In this document: positions 1 through 8,332 of the stretch, piece after piece | Position numbering within the stretch: the stretch's first letter is position 1 | Layout: every line of letters starts with the position of its first letter | Assembly: GCA_903915035.1 (NCBI GenBank) | Contig: CAIWRI010000137.1 | Span: 1 to 36,223, forward strand | DNA from: an uncultured Nitrosomonadales bacterium | Lineage (GTDB): Bacteria > Pseudomonadota > Gammaproteobacteria > Burkholderiales > Gallionellaceae | Reading direction: 5' to 3' | Length of the DNA stretch: 36,223 nucleotides | Notes under the pieces: model-generated | Seen by the model: only the letters and a program-made list of their open reading frames with translations | Databases searched by the model: none | Told to the model about the DNA's origin: nothing | Made by a program: the position numbers and the translations under genes

Positions 1-140
1 CAAACGCTTGAGTAAGCTAACAACATGGACACCTGCGGTGTCCGCGCTATTCATCCTTCCCCTTCATTCAGAAACACGAGCCGGAAGGCGACATGTTTCG
101 TGGGAATGCCCTTGCGGCATGAACGGGGAGGATTTCCGCG

Positions 141-242
141 CATTCCGTTAAATAGCAGTTAATAGAAGTCAGAAAGACTCTGCTCCAGCAGCGCCAGATT
201 TTACGGCTCATCATCGATGATCAACAGTGTATTTTTTATCAT
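141..242 (-). pseudogene. Response regulator remnant, two in-frame stops
   Basis: Reading the minus strand from an ATG at 242 gives MIKNTLLIIDDEP, the usual first beta strand and acidic pair of a CheY-like receiver. A TAA follows at 203-201. The same frame then continues NLALLEQSLSDFY, a second TAA (161-159) and LLFNG, which is how such receivers continue (NLxLLxxxLxxxY-LLFAxxG). Homology fades near position 141. The ATG lies six bases after the stop of the hybrid kinase, so the two were probably one operon. The aspartate that would accept phosphate lies beyond the surviving part. This is a dead gene unless the stops are sequencing errors. Confidence 0.72.
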
Positions 243-247
243 GTTGT

Positions 248-3200
248 TCACCCGAGTGAAATCCCCATATTTGCTGCGATTAACCCGATTGCGGCTTTGC
301 CGCTCTTGAAGTCATATGCCTCAACGGCTAGCGTTACAGCAGCCATTTGGCTGGTTGACAACACGCCGCCCAATTCGGCCAGTACGGGCCTGACTGCCGT
401 CATGCGGTCCGTGTCCAGCGCATCCCGCATGCGTTTGAACACTAAAGCCGTCTGTGCGCTGTCACGCAAGACTGCCTGCTCATACACGATAACGGCTGGC
501 GCGTAATGCGAAATCGAGCTTAATACCATTTCAAGCGCAGCTTGCAACTGCAGCAAACTTCCGGCAGGATCTTCATCCGCACACAGCGCGCGATCCGTCC
601 TTGCCGCCAGCTCGGCTACCTGCAGCAATGCCAGACTGCCTGCCGCGCTTTTTAGCTTGTGCGCCAGCATCTGAGCTTGGGCGGGCGCAAGATTTTTCAT
701 CTCACTGACGCAATCGGCATAATCGCGAGCGAACTTACGCAGATATTGCTTGTACAACGTGACATCCTTCCATATTGCCAGTCCGCTCGTCACCGAAATA
801 CCCGGCGGCTCTACGCCGGCTGATGGCTCAACCGCCGTAACGGACAAGGCTGCCAGCCCGGCTCTGCTGCATAGTTGCAAAATCAGGACAATGGCCTGCT
901 CTACATCAAAAGGCTTGGCGATGTAGCCTGTCATGCCTGCGGCAAAGGCTTCCTCCTGTTGCGAGCTGAAGGCCCCTGCGGTGAGCGCAAGCACCGGGGT
1001 ACTGCGTATCAATCGGGTCGCCTCGAAACCGTCCAGCACCGGCATCTGGATATTCATCAGCACAATGTCTATTTCGGCCGGATGCGCCAGCAGAATATCC
1101 ACAGCCTCACGACCATCGTTCGCCAGCACCACCTGAGCGCCCTCGCCCGAGAAGATACGCTGCGCGACATCCCTGTTAATATCGCTGTCATCGGCTACCA
1201 GCAAACGCAGTCCTGCCAGCCTGTGTCCGTGCACTATTACCGGCGGCGTCAGGCCGTCACGCACACGGCGCGCCTGAAGTACGGCATCATACAGGCGGGA
1301 TGCGGTGACCGGTTTGCTTAGCACAGCATCAACCAGATGGCTATCCGGTTGTGCCAGCAATGCCTCTTTCGAATAGGCGGTAGCCATGATGATAACAGGC
1401 CCTTGACCTGGCAAAGCGTGAACGACACGCACCACAGCCAGCCCGTCCGTGCCGGGCATCTGCCAGTCAATCAGCAACACTTCTTCCGGTTTGTCACCTC
1501 CTTGTCGCGTCTGTACATGCCGGATGACGGCCTCGCCCGAATCCACTACAGTCGCTGTCCAGCCCAGTCCTTCTACAGTCAGCCTCAGTGCCTCGCGCGC
1601 GATGGCGTTGTCATCCGCAATTAAAATATCGAGCCTGTCCATTTCCACTGAAGCCAGCGGTGGCATGGATTGCCGCCCGAAGGACAGTTCAAACCAAAAT
1701 TCACTGCCGCTGTTAAGACCGAGCTCTCCGCCCATCAATGTGATCAGACGGCGGCTAATCGTCAGCCCCAGTCCGGAGCCGCCAAAGCGGCAAGTGGTCG
1801 AGCTATCGGCCTGCGAGAAGGCGGTGAATATTTTTTGCTGATTTTCCGCTGAAATGCCAATTCCGCTGCCATGAACGGAAAAGCGCAGCGTGACTGTTTG
1901 TCCGGTCTCGCTCACTTGCTTGACCGCCAGTTCCACATGGCCCTGCTCGGTGAACTTGATGGCATCGCCGACCAGATTAATCAGTACTTGTCCCAGTCTC
2001 AAGGCATCACCGCACAAGTATTCCAGCGGCCCTGCCGGAGGCGTGATCACCAGTTCGAGCTGTTTGTCCCCTGCGGCGATACTCATGATATTTGCCAGAT
2101 TTTCGAATAATTCACTCAATTTGAAGGGGGCATTTGCGAGCATCATCTGGCCGGCATCAATATTGGAAAAGTCGAGAATGTCGTTGATAATATTCAGCAA
2201 AGACTGGCTTGCCATGCGTATCTTGCGCGCCAGCAGTTTGGCTTCACCCGGCAAATTCGCCTTCTCCAGCAGATAGGTCAGCCCCAGCACACCGTTCATC
2301 GGCGTCCTGAGTTCGTGGCTCATATTGGCCAGAAAGCTTGACTTAGCCAAATTGGCGGCTTCAGCGGCTCCGGTACGTTGAACAAGCTCTTCGTTGAGGG
2401 CGGTCAGTTCAATTTCTGCCAGTTTGAGCGGGGTAACATCCATCGCCAGCACATAAAATCCTGCAATCGCATTATCAACGAGATCAGGAATATAACTGGT
2501 CTGGGTGTATCTTGTCGTCCCGTCCGCCTTGGTGATTATTCGTTCAAAATTCTGAGCTTCGCCGCGCAATGCACCCAGAATATAAGGTTCATTGGCCCGT
2601 AACAGCTCATCACCCAGCACTTTCTGCAACGAGATGCCGGGCACTTCTTCACTGCGCACACCAAACCATTCAAAGTAGGCGTAATTGGCAAACCGACAGC
2701 GCAGTTCCGCATCCCAGTAACCTATCATGACTGGCATTGCATCTGTCACAGTATGGATAAAGGCCTCCTTTTGCGTCAGCAACTGGTTGGCCTCCTGCAA
2801 ATGAGCGGTGCGCAGCGCGACTTCACGATTAAGCTGACTATTTGCCTCCGCCAATACCTGATTTTCAATGCGTAACTGTTCATGCCGTTGTCGCTGCGCC
2901 TGCAAACGGGTAATTCGATACGCGCCAAAACCGAGCAGGAATAAACTCAGCAGTGCAATAGATGCATCTTCCAGCAGATATGTGCTGAAAGCCGCCTTAA
3001 GTAAATGCACATCTCGCCACGAAACGACTTTTAAATAGACAGAAGCGCCATTCGGATTGGTAATCTTGATTGTTTTCCAGGTCCACAGACCATCCGCCAG
3101 TTTACGCTGGCCATTTTCAACACGGGAAATCAGTGCCCAGACCTTGGGGTTTCGTGTCGCCATGCTGGCACCGCCTTTAAACATGAAGCCCCACTCATCC

Positions 3201-3919
3201 TTGTTCTGCGATGCTTTCAGCCAGTAGCCGTCAGCATTGAGCAGCATTAACTGACTGCCCGTGCGCACCTCACTGGCGAAATCCGCTAGCGGGCGACTTA
3301 ATCTCAGGTTCAGGATGAAAAATCCCTGCGCCTTGTTCTGTCGGTCAAAAACCCGCATAGCTATGCGTATCGTCGGTGTGTAAGGCGTTGTCACCCGGCC
3401 ATAGCTAGCCTTAAGATCGATCGGGGAGACGTAGATTTCATTTTGTTGAAGGTGCCGCATTGCGCTTACATAATAACGGGCATGCACGTCCTGCAACTTA
3501 TCGCCGGGGGTCACTAACACCTGCCCTTCGTTATGAACGCGAACGCGTTCTATGCCGTCCTCGCCTAACCAGCGTATTTGTTGATACTCCGGATTACGCA
3601 ACAGCATAGAAACAAAGGATTTTTCAACCAGCGGCTCAGTTGCCGAGCATAACGGGACATTCAGTGCATCCTGAATATCCTGTTCAAGGAGCACCAGACT
3701 CTGCAGCCTCGGCGCTGCCCGCTCGACAATATCATTCAGGGTTTTGCCGGCGACTTTAACTTCAAAGTTTTCGTAATTTGATTCGCCGGCGTCTAAATCA
3801 GATTTTTGTATCGCCGCGATCAGCACGGCAACGACGCAGATCACCAGAGCGACAGGCAGAAATATTTTGAGGAAACTGCCAAGTGGCTGTTGCCGGCTGC
3901 ATTTAATATCGAGACTCAT
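248..3919 (-). CDS. Hybrid sensor histidine kinase with degenerate ATPase and receiver sites
   Basis: An inner-membrane hybrid sensor kinase of 1223 aa. The ATG at 3919 is preferred over the TTG two codons upstream because AGG sits 9 bases before it. In order: membrane segment about 19-38, periplasmic sensor region about 40-310 (dCache-like length), membrane segment about 320-335, coiled coil, PAS about 380-495, HisKA with SHELRTPMN (His near 535), HATPase about 640-750, receiver 1 (LLIDWQMP, Asp near 818), receiver 2 (about 900-1015) and an HPt domain (AHKLKSAAG, His near 1087). Several catalytic positions are altered. The N box reads LVGDAIKF instead of LVGNAIKF, the G1 box reads VHGSGIGI instead of VRDTGIGI, the loop before FWFEL is short, and receiver 2 reads LMNIQMP instead of LMDIQMP and is shortened before its Thr/Ala. 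The domain call is firm; kinase activity is doubtful. The ligand is unknown. Confidence 0.88.
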   Translation of the reverse strand: MSLDIKCSRQQPLGSFLKIFLPVALVICVVAVLIAAIQKSDLDAGESNYENFEVKVAGKTLNDIVERAAPRLQSLVLLEQDIQDALNVPLCSATEPLVEKSFVSMLLRNPEYQQIRWLGEDGIERVRVHNEGQVLVTPGDKLQDVHARYYVSAMRHLQQNEIYVSPIDLKASYGRVTTPYTPTIRIAMRVFDRQNKAQGFFILNLRLSRPLADFASEVRTGSQLMLLNADGYWLKASQNKDEWGFMFKGGASMATRNPKVWALISRVENGQRKLADGLWTWKTIKITNPNGASVYLKVVSWRDVHLLKAAFSTYLLEDASIALLSLFLLGFGAYRITRLQAQRQRHEQLRIENQVLAEANSQLNREVALRTAHLQEANQLLTQKEAFIHTVTDAMPVMIGYWDAELRCRFANYAYFEWFGVRSEEVPGISLQKVLGDELLRANEPYILGALRGEAQNFERIITKADGTTRYTQTSYIPDLVDNAIAGFYVLAMDVTPLKLAEIELTALNEELVQRTGAAEAANLAKSSFLANMSHELRTPMNGVLGLTYLLEKANLPGEAKLLARKIRMASQSLLNIINDILDFSNIDAGQMMLANAPFKLSELFENLANIMSIAAGDKQLELVITPPAGPLEYLCGDALRLGQVLINLVGDAIKFTEQGHVELAVKQVSETGQTVTLRFSVHGSGIGISAENQQKIFTAFSQADSSTTCRFGGSGLGLTISRRLITLMGGELGLNSGSEFWFELSFGRQSMPPLASVEMDRLDILIADDNAIAREALRLTVEGLGWTATVVDSGEAVIRHVQTRQGGDKPEEVLLIDWQMPGTDGLAVVRVVHALPGQGPVIIMATAYSKEALLAQPDSHLVDAVLSKPVTASRLYDAVLQARRVRDGLTPPVIVHGHRLAGLRLLVADDSDINRDVAQRIFSGEGAQVVLANDGREAVDILLAHPAEIDIVLMNIQMPVLDGFEATRLIRSTPVLALTAGAFSSQQEEAFAAGMTGYIAKPFDVEQAIVLILQLCSRAGLAALSVTAVEPSAGVEPPGISVTSGLAIWKDVTLYKQYLRKFARDYADCVSEMKNLAPAQAQMLAHKLKSAAGSLALLQVAELAARTDRALCADEDPAGSLLQLQAALEMVLSSISHYAPAVIVYEQAVLRDSAQTALVFKRMRDALDTDRMTAVRPVLAELGGVLSTSQMAAVTLAVEAYDFKSGKAAIGLIAANMGISLG

Positions 3920-4136
3920 TTGCAATGACCTGAATAGGCATACGGGAAGGGTTGATAACGTTAACTTTTAATATTGTACCCCCGTCATTACAGTTAATCA
4001 TATCAGGTACAACTAAGTTGCTTGCAGACGGGCTTGAAATTCGCGCCGGCGGCTAGCCGTCCTGCTTGAAGGTTAAGGGCGCTTGACTGGCTGAATTTTT
4101 CTACAAAGGGCAACGCGTCATGCCAGCTCGCTCGTT

Positions 4137-5237
4137 TCAATTGCCTGCAGTTTGCGGGGGAAAGGGCAAATAAGTCGCCGGGCGAGTGTCAGTTAATAAG
4201 CCAAGTTGCATTTCGCTGCCGCACTCTGCGCTTTGCAGCGCCAGCTCAAGCAACGCCATGCTCAGTATGGCGTCATCAAGCGAGACGGGATTGGCGCTAT
4301 GCAAGCGTATCGCATCGCGAAACTTGGCATAAAACTGCCGGTAATCTCCGTACAGATTCATGTAACGTCCGCCAGACACAAGGCTGCCCTGCGCGTTCAG
4401 CAAGACACCCTCGCGCGGATCATAGCCCCATGCTGCACCACCCGGCCTCTCACCACGCTTCAAGGCTTCTTCTTGCGTATCCGAGCCGAATTTGCTATAA
4501 CTGCCCAGCTCGCCTTTGAGGACATAGCGCGGCGTTTCATCGGCCTGTAACAGGCTGGCATGAAGGATCACACGCAAGCGCGGATAACGCAGCAGCACAT
4601 GAAAGTAATCCACGGTCTGTGCCTTTTCGCGTTGCACGGCAAATTCCGCCTGGATTGCAATGGGCCGGCCAAACAAGTGCAGCGTCTGGTCGAGCAGATG
4701 CGGCCCCAGATCGAACCACAAACCACTGCCCTCGCCTGCTTGCTCGCGCCAGCGTGCCCGCACGTCCGGCCGATAGCGATCGAAGTTTGATTCGAAACTT
4801 GTCAGCTCACCCAACTGCTCTGATTTGATAAGCTCGCGCAAGGTCAGAAAGTCCGCATCCCAGCGGCGGTTATGAAATACCGACAACAGCAGATTATTTC
4901 GCTCAGCCAGTTTTTTGAGTTCACGCGATTGCGCGGCGGTGACAGTAAAAGGCTTGTCCACCACAACATGCTTACCCGCCAGCAAAGCGCGCCTGGCAAG
5001 TTCGAAATGCGTGTGATTGGGGGTTGCGATGACGATGATGTCAAGCGCTGTCGTGCTTAACAACTCATCAAGCGAGGGGCTGACTTGAAGCCCGGGGAAA
5101 TCCGTCCGCACCTTTGCCGCATCGCCAGACACGACAGCAGCCAGCGCCAGCCCGGGTATGCTGAGGATTAACGGCGCATGTATGGTTTTTCCGGCGTAAC
5201 CATAGCCGATTAAGGCGACTTTCAGTTTACTGTTCAT
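4137..5237 (-). CDS. Gfo/Idh/MocA-family NAD(P)-dependent oxidoreductase (YdgJ/YhhX-like)
   Basis: A cytoplasmic oxidoreductase of 366 aa. The N-terminal Rossmann fold starts VALIGYGYAGKTIHAPLI, which closely resembles the E. coli YdgJ/YhhX branch. The typical VVDKPFT (the EKP-like motif) and the C-terminal sheet domain with FDLGPHLLDQTLHLFG follow. Family members oxidise or reduce sugars, inositols or their derivatives; the substrate here cannot be read from sequence. It lies 19 bases after the ABC transporter ATPase on the same strand, so it is probably the last gene of the sugar-uptake operon and may process an imported sugar. The ATG at 5237 is chosen because AGGA lies 7 bases upstream; a TTG one codon earlier is less well placed. 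Confidence 0.87.
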   Translation of the reverse strand: MNSKLKVALIGYGYAGKTIHAPLILSIPGLALAAVVSGDAAKVRTDFPGLQVSPSLDELLSTTALDIIVIATPNHTHFELARRALLAGKHVVVDKPFTVTAAQSRELKKLAERNNLLLSVFHNRRWDADFLTLRELIKSEQLGELTSFESNFDRYRPDVRARWREQAGEGSGLWFDLGPHLLDQTLHLFGRPIAIQAEFAVQREKAQTVDYFHVLLRYPRLRVILHASLLQADETPRYVLKGELGSYSKFGSDTQEEALKRGERPGGAAWGYDPREGVLLNAQGSLVSGGRYMNLYGDYRQFYAKFRDAIRLHSANPVSLDDAILSMALLELALQSAECGSEMQLGLLTDTRPATYLPFPPQTAGN

Positions 5238-5256
5238 CAATATTTCCTGGCGAGCA

Positions 5257-6369
5257 TCATAAAATGCGCAATTCGGTCACAGGGTCGAAATACACGGTCT
5301 TGGACATATCGAACATAAACGCCATGCGCTCACCCTGGCTTTTGGCATAATCCGGATGCACGCGGCACACGATATTCTTATCGTTGATGGTGATCACCAG
5401 TAAGGTGTCAGCGCCGGTAGGCTCAGAGATTTCTATCGTCGTTTCGGCGACATAAAAATTCGGTGCACCCGCCAGAAAATCAACTTTGTGGGTGATTTTT
5501 TCAGGCCGTATGCCGACAATGATTTCCCGGCCGGCATAAGCTGCCAGGGCGGAAGATGCGCCCTCAACCGGAAACACGTGCGTTTGTCCGCCGGTATCCA
5601 TTTTGAGGCCGAATTTCCCATCGAGCACGGCGACCCGGCAGGGAATGAAATTCATCGAAGGAGAACCCATGAAGCTTGCAACGAATAAATTGACCGGATT
5701 GTCGTAGATCTGCTGTGGCGTGCCGAATTGCACCACTTCGCCGTCTTTCATCACGGCGATCTTGTCGCCCAGGGTCATCGCTTCGACCTGATCGTGAGTC
5801 ACGTACACGATAGTCTTGCCGACACGTTTGTGCAGCAATTTTATTTCGGTGCGCATCTCGACCCGCAATTTGGCATCCAGATTGGAGAGCGGTTCATCGA
5901 ACAGGAACAAGGTCGGATTGCGCGCGATGGCGCGTCCCATGGCAACGCGCTGACGCTGACCGCCTGATAGTTGAGAGGGTTTACGGTCCAGCAGTTGTTC
6001 CATTTGCAGAATCTGCGCAACTTGTGCGACGATCTTTTGCTGTTCGGCTTTAGGAACTTTGCGTATTTCCAAACCAAAGGAAATATTTTGTCTGACGGTC
6101 ATATTCGGATAAAGGGCGTAGGACTGAAACACCATGGCGATGTCGCGATCTTTCGGACTCAGGTCATTTACTTTTCTCTCCCCGATATACACCTCGCCCG
6201 AAGTGATGTTATCCAGCCCTGCGATCATTGCCAGCAAGGTGGATTTTCCACAGCCGGAAGGACCTACCAGGATCAGGAATTCCCCTTCCTCAATCTCAAT
6301 GTTGATGCCCTTTAGTATTTCAGTTGTGCCGTAAGATTTACGCACATTTCGGATTGACAGTGCTCCCAT
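5257..6369 (-). CDS. gtsD: Sugar ABC transporter ATP-binding protein (MalK/UgpC/GtsD type)
   Basis: The ATPase subunit of a carbohydrate importer, 370 aa, peripheral on the inner face of the cytoplasmic membrane. It shows Walker A GPSGCGKST (36-44), the Q-loop in MVFQSYALYP, the signature LSGGQ (134-138), Walker B LFLFDEP (154-160) and switch His in THDQ (His 192). A C-terminal regulatory TOBE/OB region of about 130 residues is typical of the MalK/UgpC/MsmK group. It sits 12 bases after the permease gene, with AGGAAAGGAAA upstream of its ATG. The symbol follows from gene order (binding protein, two permeases, ATPase, next to zwf and hexR), as in the Pseudomonas glucose system; the exact sugar is an inference. 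ATPases of this group can serve more than one transporter. Confidence 0.9.
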   Translation of the reverse strand: MGALSIRNVRKSYGTTEILKGINIEIEEGEFLILVGPSGCGKSTLLAMIAGLDNITSGEVYIGERKVNDLSPKDRDIAMVFQSYALYPNMTVRQNISFGLEIRKVPKAEQQKIVAQVAQILQMEQLLDRKPSQLSGGQRQRVAMGRAIARNPTLFLFDEPLSNLDAKLRVEMRTEIKLLHKRVGKTIVYVTHDQVEAMTLGDKIAVMKDGEVVQFGTPQQIYDNPVNLFVASFMGSPSMNFIPCRVAVLDGKFGLKMDTGGQTHVFPVEGASSALAAYAGREIIVGIRPEKITHKVDFLAGAPNFYVAETTIEISEPTGADTLLVITINDKNIVCRVHPDYAKSQGERMAFMFDMSKTVYFDPVTELRIL

Positions 6370-6381
6370 GATTTCCTTTCC

Positions 6382-7263
6382 TTAGCCTTTAACAGAGCCG
6401 GCAGTGAGCCCGCGTACAAAATATTTTCCAGCGACAATATAAATAAACAGCGTGGGCAACGCGGCGATGATGGCAGCGGCCATGTCTACGTTGTAGCCGA
6501 TCACACCGGTTGAGGTGTTAACCAGATTGTTTAACGCCACGGTGACCGGCTGATGATCACCCGATGAGAACACCACGCCGAATAAAAAATCATTCCATAT
6601 CTGAGTGAATTGCCAGATGATGGACACCACGACGATGGGTGTTGAAATCGGCAGGATGATGCGCCAGAAGATGCGCAGGAATCCCGCCCCATCAATTCTG
6701 GCAGCCTTGACCAACTCGTCCGGAATGGTGACATAGTAATTGCGGAAGAACAGCGTGGTGAACGAAACGCCATAAACCACATGGACGAAAATCAGTCCTG
6801 AGATGGTGTTAAATATACCGAGTTCACCCAGGGTGCGAGCCATAGGCAGCAAGATCACCTGAAACGGAATGAAGCAGCCTATCATCAGGGCGGAAAAGAA
6901 AATATCGCTGCCGCGGAACCGCCACAGGGTGAGCACATAGCCATTGAATGCGCCTGCCAGCGTTGAAATCAGCACGGCTGGGACAACGAAGCGAAACGAG
7001 TTCCAGAAATAGACGCTCATGCCTTCACAGCGTACGCCTATGCAGGCTTTGCTCCATGCATCCAGCCAGGGTTGAAAGGTGACATGCGCAGGCAGCGAGA
7101 CAAGACTGCCGGTGCGTATGTCGTCGAGCGTTTTCAGCGAGGTGGATAGCATGATGAACAAGGGCATCAGGTAATACAGGCAGACCAGACCCAGCAGGGT
7201 ATAGATGAGATATCGCCCGAAGCGGGAGGAACCTTGTGTTTGAGTATTGGACGAATCAGCCAC
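6382..7263 (-). CDS. gtsC: Sugar ABC transporter permease (MalG/GtsC type)
   Basis: An inner-membrane permease of 293 aa with about six membrane segments. The cytoplasmic EAA-like loop that docks on the ATPase reads VKAARIDGAGFLRIFWRIIL, as expected for the MalG side of carbohydrate importers. The start is GTG at 7263, with GGAG 9 bases upstream. It overlaps the end of the other permease gene by 8 bases, which implies translational coupling. The C-terminus YFVRGLTAGSVKG is the classic MalG-family ending. Substrate is inferred from the operon (glucose or a related hexose). Confidence 0.9.
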   Translation of the reverse strand: MADSSNTQTQGSSRFGRYLIYTLLGLVCLYYLMPLFIMLSTSLKTLDDIRTGSLVSLPAHVTFQPWLDAWSKACIGVRCEGMSVYFWNSFRFVVPAVLISTLAGAFNGYVLTLWRFRGSDIFFSALMIGCFIPFQVILLPMARTLGELGIFNTISGLIFVHVVYGVSFTTLFFRNYYVTIPDELVKAARIDGAGFLRIFWRIILPISTPIVVVSIIWQFTQIWNDFLFGVVFSSGDHQPVTVALNNLVNTSTGVIGYNVDMAAAIIAALPTLFIYIVAGKYFVRGLTAGSVKG

Positions 7264-8191
7264 GGCGCGAACTCCTTAATTCAGAATACAGGAAGGGAAC
7301 CACTACAGCCGCCACGATCATCAGCATCATCATCGCACTCGCAGCGCCCATGCCTATCTGGTTGCGCGTAAAGGAAAAGGTGTACATGAAGGTCGCCGGT
7401 GTGTCACTGGAAAAGCCGGGGCCGCCGCCGGTCAGGGCCATGACCAGATCGAAGCTCTTGATGGCGATATGAGACAAAATCATGAAGGCCGAAAAAAATA
7501 CCGGACGCAGGCTGGGAATAATGATGCGCCAGTAGATGACAGGCAAGGATGCGCCATCCACTTGCGCCGCCTTGATAATGGAATCATCCACACCGCGCAA
7601 TCCGGCCAGAAACATGGCCATGATAAAACCCGATGACTGCCAGACTCCGGCTATGACGACGGTGTAGATGGACAGCTCGGAGTTGGTCAGCCAGTCAAAG
7701 GTAAAATTGTGAAAGCCGAAGTCACGAACCAGCTTTTCAATCCCCAGGCCGGGGTTGAGCATCCATTTCCATGCCGTGCCTGTCACCACAAAAGACAAGG
7801 CCATCGGGTAGAGATAAACTGAACGTATAAAACCTTCACCGCGAATTTTCTGATCCAGCAGTATCGCCAGTGACAGCCCGATAGCCAGACAGCCAGCAAT
7901 AAATAAGCCGCCGAACAAGGCCAGATTTTTCAACGCGACCCACCAGCGTTCGTTGGCAAACAGCGCGTGATACTGGCTTAGCCCTGCGAACTCATAGTTC
8001 GGCAGCATGCGGGAGGTAGTGAAAGAAAGACAGCCTGTCCACAGGATAAATCCATAGATGAACAGCAGAGTAACGACAAAGGTCGGTGCCAATATTATTT
8101 TTGGCAGCCATGTTTCGATACGATCAGAAAGACTTAGCCGGCAGGGCTTTCTGACAGTGTCATCAACGGCAGACGGGGGGGAAGCTAGCAT
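7256..8191 (-). CDS. gtsB: Sugar ABC transporter permease (MalF/GtsB type)
   Basis: An inner-membrane permease of 311 aa. The open frame extends upstream to 8314, but the ATG at 8191 is preferred because GAGGA lies 7 bases before it and the protein then has the usual length; the extra upstream residues are basic and look non-homologous. The first membrane segment follows WLPKIILAPTFVVTLLFIYG, and the EAA-like loop reads IKAAQVDGASLPVIYWRIII. It pairs with the next gene to form the membrane channel of the importer. A gap of about 140 bases separates it from the binding-protein gene upstream, enough for mRNA processing or differential expression, as is common between binding protein and permease genes. 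Confidence 0.88.
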   Translation of the reverse strand: MLASPPSAVDDTVRKPCRLSLSDRIETWLPKIILAPTFVVTLLFIYGFILWTGCLSFTTSRMLPNYEFAGLSQYHALFANERWWVALKNLALFGGLFIAGCLAIGLSLAILLDQKIRGEGFIRSVYLYPMALSFVVTGTAWKWMLNPGLGIEKLVRDFGFHNFTFDWLTNSELSIYTVVIAGVWQSSGFIMAMFLAGLRGVDDSIIKAAQVDGASLPVIYWRIIIPSLRPVFFSAFMILSHIAIKSFDLVMALTGGGPGFSSDTPATFMYTFSFTRNQIGMGAASAMMMLMIVAAVVVPFLYSELRSSRRG

Positions 8192-8332
8192 GACCATTTC
8201 CTCAATTTTGCTGATGCGTACCCGCCGGGCACGCATCACGACAGCTTGGCTACAGTTAATTTCAAATTGTTCATTAGCAAGAAATCGCCTCATACCGACA
8301 AGCCGGAATGACAAACTAATGGATTATTTGAG

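Noticed and set aside
27-43. Perfect 7-base hairpin GGACACC-TGC-GGTGTCC near the left edge
   Set aside because: The loop is only 3 bases, there is no T run on either strand and no gene context is visible at the edge, so a terminator call is not supported.
875-1321. Long plus-strand frame of 148 codons opposite the hybrid kinase
   Set aside because: It lies fully antisense to a clear multi-domain kinase, has no ribosome site or recognisable motif and looks like a codon-bias shadow.
8192-8314. Upstream extension of the gtsB permease by 41 residues
   Set aside because: The extension is unlike the family and has no good ribosome site, whereas the ATG at 8191 has GAGGA at the right distance.
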